Of a DNA stretch of 64,000 nt, positions 1-12,000 are shown in pieces. The translations under genes and the position numbers were made by a program. The stretch is from Gnetum montanum (lineage: Eukaryota > Streptophyta > Gnetopsida > Gnetales > Gnetaceae). How positions within the stretch are numbered: position 1 is the stretch's first letter; every line of letters begins with the position of its first letter. The notes under the pieces are model-generated. The model did not search any database. It was given only the letters and a program-made list of their open reading frames with translations, and was not told the origin of the DNA. The stretch covers positions 61,735-125,734 of the forward strand of contig MNCI01005278.1 in NCBI GenBank assembly GCA_015680685.1, written 5' to 3'.

Positions 1-82
1 AGGCCCGGAATCTCAACTGTTACAGATAATCCTTTCATTTTCTCCCAAGAGATTTGGTTTTGGAGTTTTGCGGTTTTCGTAA
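1..82 (+). other. 5' UTR or leader of the TPR3-like gene (partial)
   Basis: Sequence directly upstream of the chosen ATG at 83. An ATG at 54 opens a 67-codon frame that overlaps exon 1 out of frame and has no recognisable protein, so it is either an upstream ORF or chance. The promoter lies left of the window. Confidence 0.5.
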
Positions 83-3000
83 ATGTCGAGTTCGGTTGCC
101 AACGGTAATGGTGTTACTCAAAATTCAGGGCAGCCATCGCTCAAGGACCAGGGCAATGCTCTCTTCAAAGAAGGAAATTATCTCAAAGCAGCCGCTGTTT
201 ACACTCAAGCTATCAAAGCCGATCCTTCAAATGCAACACTTTACAGGTATTTTATGAATATTTTCGATATTTTTATTTTCATTTTGCTATTTAATTCGAT
301 TGAAGGGTTCCATTGCAACAGGCGCCTTGCAGAATTCGCTGCTCTCTAGTTTCCCCTTAGTCAGTTATGATATCAGTTTATTTCCGGATTTGTTTTGGTA
401 GTTTTTCATGCACTTTGCTTATATCTTGTGTAGTTTGATGCAGAATGTCCGTGGGTTGAAAATAGTGAACGACTTGTGTAAAATTAGCTGTCAGAGAGTT
501 ACAAACCTGTGAACAAGTAGGCTTCTTAAGTTACACGATACTGCAGAGCTGGGGAACAATGTCATTTAAAACAAGATTTAAGCAAGGTTTATGTTAAAAA
601 CGTCTGCAGCAATTTTGAATGTTTTTGTAGCGATGGTGTGACTTCTCTCTTGGCTGTGAGATTTTTTGATGTAAATACATGAAACGAATTTACTTTGATG
701 GAGCTCGTACTTCCAGTTTAACTGTTTAAGTCTCTGGTTCAGCTAGTAAATGTTGCTGAAATGATCATTATTACAATGAATTATTGCATACTTGAAGAGG
801 CCTCCCAAATGAAATGCTGATGCTTGGTATTAAGCTGCGTTATTTGGCTTCTTCCTAAAAGTTTGCACTTTAACTGTCCCACAATTTCAAAGGTTTATCC
901 AAACGCTTCTTTCTAATCCTCACCGATCTTCAAATTCAAGTAGAAGTCCTTAGCCATAGGGAACTCAGTCGATAACACTGAATGACAGTGGGTGTAAATA
1001 TCTTTGACATAGCGATGGATACATAGCGATCTTTCTATGTCCGAGTGCATGTCACATAGCGATGGATACATACGGACTACGGGGATATACAATAATTTTT
1101 GCATCAAATATACTGTTGTGCTTAAAAGAAGTCATACTGATGTTTGAAAGAAAGCAAAGGACAACCCTCCAAGAAATCGGCTTCTGATGGTTGTAACGAC
1201 GGAAAATGTCGGCAGCTGGAATACCAAACAAAATCCGTGTATACAGTCTTAACCACGGATCCGTGCGAGGGCTGTGCTGGAAAAAACGAATCCGCAGTGC
1301 CCTGAACGGTCTTGTCGATCAGACAGGGACTTACTAAATCAGTAAACCGATGGAGATTACGAATGTCGCGTGGAACGATTTGATTCGACGAGTCACAAAA
1401 ATGAGAGAAAAACAATGTGGATGAATTATAACGATGATAACGCTAACATGGTAAGAGGAAGCAGACACGAGAGAAACGCGTGGTTTCAAGATCTACGCTT
1501 TGACTTGAAGAATGAATATTTTTGTATACCACGTTACACTGGGGAGACCTCGATTACTTGGTGTAAAACAAACACAAAATAACAAGAAAACTGTCTAAGC
1601 AGAAGTATAGAATGGAGTTTGATCTACCTCGTAGGCCAGAGATGGGATGCAAGGAAGGTCAAGTTCTGACGTCTATCGATCAATTGTTTCTGATCAATAG
1701 AACTCACAAGCCACACCAGATGATCTCTCGATCTCTGATCTGCTCCTTTTGCCTTGGGTAGTCTTTGCTCAGAACTGTCAGCGATCACCAATGGAGAAAG
1801 TTGTGTCTTCACCAACGGACCAATTGCTCCTGCTGCCAATGTTTTAGCAAAATGTTTTCTGTCTCTGTTCAAAGGTAGTGTTGCCAAAAGATTGCCAAAA
1901 ATGCTACTCTCTTGCTCTCTCTCTCTCTGTGTCTTTTTTTTTTTTCATCCTCTCTCGTCTCTTTTGCCAACTGAGGTATTTATAAGTTTGACGGCATGTG
2001 GAGAAGGAATAGCTATGATGACACGTGTTTCAAACCCTTCGGAAGATCGTTGACTTGATCGTCCTTGTGCTGCAATTCGTGACTACGCACCATATGCGCA
2101 TCTGCGTATTGTGCGTATGAATAACAAGTGTGGATCGGGCATGTCTTAATTGATTTTGGACTACATTACGCTCGTACGCATTGCGTCGCGTAAAAGAGCG
2201 TAATAAAGTACACATGTAATGGACTCAAGTTGCCTTACGCTCGTTTACGCTGCCAAGCGTAGTGAAGCGTAAACAATGATTAACTTGGCGATGGATTACG
2301 CTGACATACGCTGCGTTGCGTAACGAGCGTAAGGTGCCCAATCTGCAAGAAAGAGAAAAAAGTTGATCTGTTGCGCTTCCTTTGGATTCTCTTTGACGCT
2401 TTCGAAGCTCATTACACTGCCTTGTGTAACAGAGCGTAAATCTGCCCTTGGACAAAAGACTTAGTAGAATACACGAGAGATCGCATATTACGCTGCTTAG
2501 GCCTTAGGCTTCGCCAAATCTGCTGAAGTAAACCACCTTCGAATATCAGACTATGTTACGCAAAGCGTCATTACACTATGTTGCGTGCTATAGCGTAAAG
2601 ACGGAAAACATAGTAAGATAGAGAATCTGCAAAAGAAAATCGAAGTCTTGATGCTGCGCGCCTCTTTGCCTTGCCTTGGCTTGTTCTTCTTTCTGGAATT
2701 CTGTCATGTACCTTTGTCTGAATTGTGAATCTTCGCCTGAGGCCGACTCACAATTTTCACGGTGTTTCAATGGTTGCATCCAAAGTTGTTAAAACTGTTC
2801 CGTTGCATTCATGTGTTGATTACGTTCAATACATGCTATATATAAGAAATTGGGATTGAGTTATTACCATTGGATTTATAGCCATATTCTTCATTAGGAG
2901 ATCATTTTGAAATTTTTCTGTCAAACTTGTTTGAATTGATGCAACATGAAGCATAACGTCAACCTAATGATCATGGTTTACTTTCGAAGTTCCACTGCAT

Positions 3001-6000
3001 TACCCCCAAACGTCTCTATGCCGCAGAGCCATTAATAATGCTGGGGATTGGGGATTTCCTCCTTCAACTACCTCTCACAATATGTGAAATCCTCTACATA
3101 GATGACAACACAAGTCCTAAATTTTATGGGGAACTGGAGTGACCCGAAAACGTTCAAAACTATAAGCCATCAATATTTTTTTACCGTACTTAAAAACCAT
3201 TCTCATTTGATGTTGATTCTACCGTACAATCATTTAAACAGATGTGACGAATTTTGTTTTATCCTGCACTTGTAATTTTTGTGCTGTTATTTAGATTATA
3301 TACTGTACATCAGTCTCTTTCTGTTCTCTGCATTTCTTTCTTATGCTGGTGAATGTTGATATGTATAATTCTGTGATGATGTAAATGTTCATCAACTGGA
3401 ATAATAGTTAAAGTTTTCTCTATATCTTTCCACTCTATTGTGTTATGTTATAATGTAATTTTGCCTAGGTAGTATGCAATAATTGCATTTTATTGCTACA
3501 ATTTTGGATGTCTGTCTTTCTGTTGCTTAACAGTGTTGTAACATTTCAGCAACCGGTCTGCAGCATTTCTGAATCTTGTCAAACTTACCAAAGCTCTAGC
3601 TGATGCAGAAATGACAATTAAGTTGAATCCGTCGTGGGAAAAGGTTAAGTTTCTTCAGTTTATCTTATTCACATCATAGACATTTCTTGATTATATTGCT
3701 TATTGCATAGATATTAATTTAAAAAGGAAGTTATCCATATAGTGTATATTCATAATTAGTGAAAATGTAATACAGCTACAGTATATTGACAATTATTCAC
3801 TCATGGTCTTATTAGGGTTACTTCAGAAAAGGTTGTGTATTGGAAGCAATGGAGCGCTATGATGAGGTTTCTATTTGGTTTTTTAGTTATTAGTCTTGGA
3901 TTCCAGTTTTATTTTGTGTCTTCCTAAGATATGCAATGTCATATGTTATATGCTTTTATACAGTAATATAGCAGGAGGACATTACAATGAACTTTTGCAC
4001 ATTCCCATTTAGCAGGTAAGGCAACAATTATAGTTCTAGCCGAACTTTAAGATGTTATCTTTAACTGCAGGCTGTTGCTGCATTTCGAGAGGCCTTGCAA
4101 CACAATCCTCAGAGTTCAGAAATATCCACAAAAATAAAGAGACTCTCACTGCTTGCACGTGATAAGAAGAGAGCACAGGAGAGGGAAGCTCTTAGGTCTA
4201 ATGTAAATATGGCAAAGACACTCGAGAGTCTGAAAGCAGAACTGGTGAGCGCCTTTCTACATTTTGCTTATTGCTTTGGTTAAATAAATTTACTCTTTTT
4301 TCCTTATCAATTTTGCTTAACTTTAATTCAATTTCACTTTTAATTGATTTCAAAATTGTTCATAATCCATATCAAAATTGATTTTATAAATTTGCTCATT
4401 TTTTGATTCAATTTAGCTATTGTATTAATTTAGTTAAAATAACAATGAATTTCAGCATTTTACCCTTCAATTTTGCTTATTGATGGATCAATTTCACTTA
4501 ATTCACGAGAAAAAATCATCCTTGAAAACAAATTTGAAAAATATTGAGATTATTCGTGAGTTTTCCCCTTCTTGATGTGCATGCATGGAAATGGAAGTTT
4601 GATGAGCCTCTAGGTTGCCTTGGTTGTCTGGAAAGACCGCTGGAAGGCATGTTTCTGCATATCCAGATGTACTGTATCCAACATGCTTTCTGCGAACTCT
4701 GTCACAGGTTTATTATTTCAGGGTATTTGTCTGTAATCTTCACCGGGAATTAGTACCTGTTTCCAAAACGTGCTTACAATTGAGTTTGCTGTTCCCGTTT
4801 CAAACCTGTGACAGCTTGTTGCTTGTGATTATAATACGATGTCTAATTCTCCATTTGCAAGTAAGGTTTCTTGCTCTTTAACATTTACAAGATAAAAAAG
4901 AAACTGCAAAACCCTGGGCTCACATAATTTATGAACGGAATGATTTTATCAAGTGTTCATGAACAACTAATATGAAATACAACTATTTGAAGGGGAGTGG
5001 TTTTATCAAATTTGGTCCAAGGCATTAATGAAAAATAAGTTTTAATATATGATGAAATGTCTTTTTTTTTATTCTTGAAAGAAGTTCAGGTGTATTAAAT
5101 AAAATTGCTATGTACATGATGCTCCACTGCAGCTGATGCTGTAAGTGGAAAATAACTGTCAGACAAAATTTCATGAGCGGAAGGAACCCCCTCCCAGGCA
5201 CTTGGTAACATTGCCCAACTCCCAACTGATGTTGTAAGTGGAAAACCCACAAACAGAACAATTCGGCGGGTGGGGGTGGTGTGGGGGGAAGGGGAAGGGG
5301 GGAACACCCCTAGTCCATAGTGGCACCCCCCAATACCCTGAAAAAAACCTCCAATNTGTAGGGGCTGACATTCCAGATTAATTTTAGCACTTTGGAGGGG
5401 GGGCACGATCGTTGTGCCAGGCTGCAAGGGGAATCTTGCTCCAATCAGTGTATAGTCGACAGAGGACTCGAAACGAACCGTTGGTGGTGGTGGAGATTTC
5501 TAGTGACTCAAAGGATGGTGGTGGGATTGTTCCCAATGGTAGCAGGTTTGTGGGGATTTCTTATCCGAGGGTGAATACATCGACTAGGCTATGTGGGGAA
5601 TCCTTGACAATTGCAAGTGACGTTAGGGAGGCATCGAGATCTAAATCACTACAAGTGGAGGCCTTGTTGGCGAAGGCAGCATGATGGCCAAGTCTTGCTC
5701 TTTCTACAAACTAGGTTGGTTTTCTACAGGCAAGTGGAGGAAGGCTCCACATTTTTTGGCCGACGGGGTATAATCCAGTTTAAGATTGGAGGTTTTTTTC
5801 AGGGTATTGGGGGGTGCCACTATGGACTAGGGGTGTTCCCCCCTTCCCCTTCCCCCCACACCACCCCCACCCGCCGAATTGTTCTGTTTGTGGGTTTTCC
5901 ACTTACAACATCAGTTGGGAGTTGGGCAATGTTACCAAGTGCCTGGGAGGNCCCTTGTAATCGGGGCAGTAGTTGATCCCACCCAATCCTTGCAACAAGT

Positions 6001-9000
6001 GCCCATAGATCAACATTAGCTTGATAGCCTTGGCACGATGGCTCATACGTTGGAGTCATGCCCATCGCCACTTGCACCTTCCTCCATAGCCGGACACCTT
6101 TTGCTGCAATTTGCGCCGATAGGAGCAACTGTTTCCCTTGGAAGATGAGGTAATTTTGGGCCCTCCACAGGGACCATAGAATCACCGTAGATCTTGAGCT
6201 TCTGACCAAATTCTGTTGTTGGAGATTTGTCGCACACCAAACCTTGACAGTAACCTTGCACTCATGGAAAATGTGCCATCGTCTCCAAACTTGCCATGCA
6301 AAGTGGACATGTGGCCACAATATTAACCCCCCTATTCTATAGCACCGCCCTAATCAAAATCACGTTTTGATTTAGTAGCCATAACATGCATTTATCTTTT
6401 TTGGTAGGAACTCATGCCATATGTTATGCCACCCCTGAACCGAAGGGTACCGATGGTTTATGACGCATTTTGGGGTGGACCTCGGCAAACCAGCCTGGTT
6501 AACATAATTGGCATGCCTTAGCACTTCATCTTTGATACTTATTGGCCATAATAGTAATCCATCTTGCCGACCATTGACCAAATGTTAATATCTGATTGAT
6601 CAGGCATTGATAGCACATATCCAAGATATCTTTAAATTGGTATATCCCTAGCCGCCCTGCATTTTTTGGCCACGCCACAATATCCCAATTGACCAGGTGC
6701 ACATGACTTCCTCCTTTTCCCCCGCTCCAAGTAAAATTTTGTATGATTTGATCAATTTTTGCGACAATGTTGGCTGGGGGAATCACTATCGATGTAGTGT
6801 ATCTTGCCATGGCCGACAAAACCAAAGAGGCTAACAAAGCTTGCCTTTCCCAAGTCAAAAAATGGTAAGTCCAATGGTCAGCCTATCTATGGAGTTGCTA
6901 TAGCAATCATGTCCAAGTCTTCCTCCTCTACCAATCATATAACGACAGGCCAAGATAAGCATTATCTTGGGAACCACAAAGCGCTCCCAACATCTGTATG
7001 ATCAACCCCTTGACACATGCATTGGTGTTTGGCAGATGGATCGTTGACCTAACCTTATTAATAGTCAATCCTAGCTCTTCTACCATTCTTTGCAAGGCTC
7101 TATTAACTGCCTCAGCCTGAGGAATAGCTGCCCTTGAAAATAGAATAGTATCGTCTTCATAATGCTCCACTAGGCACCTAGTTCCAGCAATTTTGAGGCT
7201 TCGTACCCCTCCTGCTCACAATAAGTCTAGATGGTATCCATGATGAGAATAAAAAGCAAGGGTGATAACGGATCCCCTTGTCTTAGTCCCTGCCTAGGAG
7301 AAAACCCCCACACTTTCCCGCCCTAGATCTAGGAAAAACGCCTTAGACAATTGAATATGAATGCACAGATTGACAAAATCTGAATGAAAACCCTTCTTTA
7401 GCATAATATAAACTTCCAATCAGGCTTAGCTCAACCATCTTGAGCCCCTTTGCAGATGGCACCTTCATGTGCAGTGGCATTGACCCTTCCCTGTGCTCAC
7501 AAGCCTCAATCCCTTTGAACCTAGGGCACCAAGAGGCTCCAACACTAGAGCCAACACCAGATCGAGTCCCCCCACCAATTGGCCCAAACCCCACAAGATC
7601 CATGCCCTCCAACCATGCCCTCCAACCTAGGACCACCATCTGAGGCCATGCCCGTTGCTGCATTGACACCCACCCCGCTCACCGGTCCACTGCCTTCCGT
7701 GCTACCCAAGCTACCCGAGTTCCTGCCCATTCTTTGATCCATATATGATGAAATATCTTTGTCCACAAAAGCAAAAATGATAAAGAAGATAGCAAATTTT
7801 CCCTTAAAAAGGGTGAATTTGGTATAAAAATTTGAATTCAATTGGTTAAAAGAGTAATATATTTTGAAGATGTCAATTCTAATTGCTTATTCTAGTTTAG
7901 TTTATTAGTTGTTTGTAGTTTCAAGATATTTTGTTGGCCAGGGTATTGGATAAGACTGTTTCCATCTCATTTGTCAACCATTATTCTTAATTTCAAAAAG
8001 TTTTGTTGATAGAATAGATAGATGTAAGCCTGTTAAGTGAGGAAAAAACATGGAAATATTTAAACTTAATGTTCTACCATATTGTTATGTTGTATATGTT
8101 AAATAATGCAATACATCATATGCAAACTATAGAGGGATCAAGCTAATGAGGCATACTATGAAGTCTTAGGAGAGAGTCATAGACTTGAATTAACATTATC
8201 AGAAAATCAAATCGGATTTATGCCAAGGAGATTTATTATAGAGGCTATTTTCTTGATATGATAATTAATGGATAATTTTAGAAAACATAGAAAAATTTTA
8301 CATATGATCTTCATTGACTCATAAAAAGCATATGATAGAGTGCCTAAAGATATTATTTGGTGGGACTTGTGGAGGAAAAACATCCTTGATAAATATATTA
8401 AAGTGATTCAAGACATGTATGAAGAGTTACCACTAAAATTAGAATAAATTGTGGAATCACATCTGATTTTCCAATCACAGTAGGTTTTACATCAAGGGTG
8501 TGCACTTAGTCCATACTTATTTTTTATTGTTATGGATGAATTAATAAAAGAAATACAAGATGAAATCCCTTGGTGTATGCTCTTTGCAGATGAAATTGTA
8601 TTGGTGGATACAAAGGAAGAAAATATTGCTTTTAAAATGGAAAAGTGGAACCATGCTTTAGAATCAAAATACTTAAAAATCAATAGAAGGAAGGTAGAAT
8701 ATATGGAATACAATTTTAATAAAAGCATAAATAATGGTGAAATAAAAGTGACAATTCAAGGTCCAAAAACTTTATCACTGCAAACAATTTTGCTACCTAG
8801 GATCAATGCTCCAATCAAATGGTGAAATTGATAAAAATATAACAAATAGGATTGATGCAGGATGGTTAAAATGGAGACAAGCTTGTGGTGTTTTATAGAA
8901 TAAAAGAATTCCAATAAAACTAAAGGAAAAAAATTTACAAGACAACAATTAGGCCTAGTATCTTATGTGGTATTGAATATTGGGCAATACAAAAGAGACA

Positions 9001-12000
9001 TGAATAACAAATCAGTATGGCAAAAATGCAAATGCTTAGATGAATGTTTAATGTTACCCAAAGAGATAAATTGATGAGGAGCTTCCATGGATTCTAGAAT
9101 CCAAGCTCTTTCAATGTTACAAAACAACAAATGTGAACAAGAAAAGAAAAGGAAAGCTTTATTCTTGCTCAAAATGAAGAAATTACAGTTGAAAGGAAGC
9201 ACAAATTCCCAAGGACAGATAAGAGATTCAATCAAATTCTCACACACTCAATCAAAGAAAACACACTTTCACATGGATGATGATCAAGGCACCTAGCCAA
9301 GACTCTTATCTCTCTCTACTCTTCTTTCAACTCACCTCTCTCTCCCTAGATTCTCTTGATCAAAATGAAGGTCCAAGAGGTCTATACATCTTTCCACCCA
9401 TCTCTTTATCTTCCCTCTTTAAATTCAAAATTTAAATCTTTAAAAAACTTGTAGAAAATTGTCTCATGTGTCTCATGTCCATACGAGACGTCTTGGAGGA
9501 GAATGGGATGTCTTGCCTAAAAGTGGTTGTTAACAGAGGAGACATCTTGAGTATGGTTGAGATGTTACGTCTTGGAGGAGAATGGGATGTCTTGTCTAAA
9601 AGTGGTTGTTAACAGAGGAGACATCTTGAGTATGGCTGAGACGTTACGTCTTGGAGGAGAATGGGATGTCTTGCCTAAAAGTGGTTGTTAACAGAGGAGA
9701 CATCTTGAGTATGGCGGAGACGTTTTGGAATCATGTGACATCTTGTTTGAGACATCTTGAGAGTGTGGAGACATCTTGAATGCAGCTGAGGCATCTTGGA
9801 TGCAGTTGATGTAACGACAGAAAACGTCGGCAGCTGGAAATACCGACCGAGGTNATGCATCTCACCTGCCAGGGCTAAATGCAAAAATGCTTGTTTTAAG
9901 GTTTGGAACCTCCAGACACCTCTAAACAAGTCCCCATAGCTCCCCAGAACGTCCTAAACTCATCAAAATAGTCCCACAACACTCCCAAACATGCCAAAAC
10001 ACCATGGGATCATCATCAACAAAACAACACCAAAAGAGAAACACAACAACACACAAACATCTATGTACAAACATATAGAGGATCAGACATGGGTTGGGTG
10101 ATGTCCTCATCATAAATTGTACAATATAGACATTAGAAGAAGGCTTAGAGGGACTTCTTTTTTTGATAAGTTATAGGAATAATGTCTCAGATGGTTTCGC
10201 CATGTTCAAATAAGATCAAATAATGATCTTATAAAAAAAGGTTTCTACATTACTATTCTAGGAAAGCCACTAAAAGGAAGACCAAAAAATACATGAGAAA
10301 AAAAAATGATTGAAGATGATTTGATGTGCCTTGATAAGACAAAGCCTAGCAATGAGTACAATGGATGGTAATGGTAGGATTTAAAAATTAAAACAAAATA
10401 TGAAATATAGACTATTTAGTCTTAATTTTTGGTGTAATATACTTAGAAAATTGGATGGCAACACTACATGGTACTTCATCTAATCAACTTATTCAGAGTA
10501 GTATTTCTCTCTTCAGAATTTCACATATTTTTTAGCTTACTTCTTGTGCTTAAAAATTTATGTATTTGACTAACGTGAACCTCCAAAAAATTGAGTTTCC
10601 AGGGATGCAGGAGGAGCTTGACCCCTCATGCAGCCTACAAGTTGGATTACCAATAATAACTTGGATTACAACTAGAAATTACTTGGAATCTTAGAGATAA
10701 ACTAGGCTGATGTAGAGCCTACATCAATAGAACCCAAAAAGACCCATTCCACAAGCTTCTTAAGCAAATTTAACTTAGAAAACAAGCACAACACAATGAA
10801 ATGGAGAAAATCTCCCTTTTTATAACTCTCAAAAATATAGAGAAATACATCAAGATTGAGGAGGCAAGCTTAACTCACACCTCTCCCAAGGATCCTCAAT
10901 CTTTAATTGCTCATAATGGAGCTAAAGCTCAAGACAAGATACTTAGAAGATATTCTCTCAACCTCTCTCAAGTTGCTCACTGTTGCCTCTCACTCAAATG
11001 CACACAATATCCTAGTACAAGCTCTCTCCCTTGCTTGCACTCGAATTCTCTTGCATAAGCTCTCTTTTTGCACAAGCTCTTAAGAGACCTCTCNAAAAGG
11101 GCACACTAAAAGCTATAAATAAGTATCCAAGGCATGAGTTTGGACAAATGAGTTAAAGAAAGAGTTGAGTGAGAGATTTGAGAGGTCTCTTAAGAGCTTG
11201 TGCAAAAAGAGAGCTTATGCAAGAGAATTCGAGTGCAAGCAAGGGAGAGAGCTTGTACTAGGATATTGTGTGCATTTGAGTGAGAGGCAACAGTGAGCAA
11301 CTTGAGAGAGGTTGAGAGAATATCTNAATGTCCCCAGCATAGGGATTAGAATTAGAATCGAGTGTCTACTATGTCATCATCCATTCCAATAAAAACCAAT
11401 AAAAGAAATTGAAATGATTGCTGTTACGGCACTAGGCCATTCCTAACCTTGATTTGCAGCTTTCTAAATCTTTCTAATTTTAAAGGCTTTGGCAAGTGAA
11501 TCTCTTATATTAACGTACATTCTTTCCCAAATATTTATTGTCAACCATATACTGACTTTAAGCTGTTTTAAGTAGCTGAAGAAATTCAGTGATTCTTTCA
11601 TGATAAACAAAAATGTTGAAAATTGGGTGTTCATTTATGCTTTGGAGAGCTTCGATTACCAGAAGAAATCAGATGATCGTAATACCTAACCATTAGATAC
11701 ATGAGTTATATAAGACAGCCAAAAGTTATAGAAAATGAGGGTTATCTAAGAGCTTTTGCCTCCACAACATTATTAGGATTTCCTCTTGCAAGAAGTGACA
11801 CTATGATCCCTTGAAATTACAGAAAAAATGTATTAACGGTAGATGCAATTGCAATTTATCGCTCTTGATCTGTAGTAAACTCTCAAAAATTGTGATTTAC
11901 TAAATCAGTGCACATCCTGGTCAATATGAGACTGATCGATGGATGATGAAGAATGATACATATATAATGGCATATAACTAGAAATATGATTGTGTTATAA

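Larger units (their letters stand above)
1192..2769 (-). mobile_element. Solo LTR (family A), duplication ATGGT
   Basis: On the + strand the block begins TGTAACGACGG and ends GTGTTTCA, giving TG...CA ends. It is bordered by identical 5-bp repeats ATGGT at 1187-1191 and 2770-2774. No PBS, polypurine tract or pol coding is adjacent, so it is read as a solo LTR left by recombination. The TATA box on the - strand sets the orientation: U3 is on the right and U5 on the left. The same terminal sequence TGTAACGAC.GAAAA.GTCGGC occurs at 9810, where it again begins an insertion, which independently supports this boundary. The superfamily cannot be told. Confidence 0.75.
5062..7740 (-). mobile_element. 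Truncated L1-type LINE with 17-bp target duplication
   Basis: A ten-T run at 5062-5071 is the poly(A) tail of a - strand retroposon. The bordering sequence ATATATGATGAAATGTC (5045-5061) recurs with one mismatch at 7741-7757, a target-site duplication of the length typical for L1 integration. The interior encodes L1 reverse transcriptase and zinc-knuckle remnants on the - strand. About 2.7 kb is present, so the 5' part is missing. The GC-rich segment 7430-7740 has no recognised match and forms the truncated 5' end. Two single N characters (5356 and 5951) disturb the 3' third. Confidence 0.8.
9072..10112 (-). mobile_element. Solo LTR (family B), duplication TAAAT
   Basis: Begins TGATGAGGAGC and ends GTCCTCATCA, flanked by TAAAT at 9067-9071 and 10113-10117. 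It matches, in the same orientation, the LTR at 42823-43606 of the gypsy element downstream of the gene: shared ends, shared CTTTATTCTTGCTCAAAA segment, shared run of GAGACATCTTG boxes, and shared 3' portion with ACACCTCCAAAC-like text. It interrupts the RTE LINE, so it is younger than it. An N at 9854 lies inside. Confidence 0.85.
8131..10450 (+). mobile_element. RTE-clade LINE remnant, split by a solo LTR
   Basis: Translation across frames gives an ordered RTE-type [13 protein letters not shown] (about 8199), FIDS.KAYDRVP (about 8310), [13 protein letters not shown] (about 8485) and [26 protein letters not shown] (8532-8610). The LINE is cut at 9071/9072 by the solo LTR and resumes at 10118, where the C-terminal block RWFRHV...GRPKNTW can be read (10184-10293). 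The active-site loop is FADE where FADD is expected, so the second catalytic Asp is lost. In-frame stops and frameshifts confirm decay. RT-clade assignment is from remembered family motifs. The exact 5' and 3' ends are uncertain. Confidence 0.75.

Noticed and set aside
54-257. 67-codon frame overlapping exon 1
   Set aside because: Shadow of the TPR coding frame, with no homology and crossing the splice site.
5190-5950. MITE or miRNA-type hairpin
   Set aside because: Perfect arms ending exactly at N characters fit an assembly join better than an element. No duplication flanks the arms.
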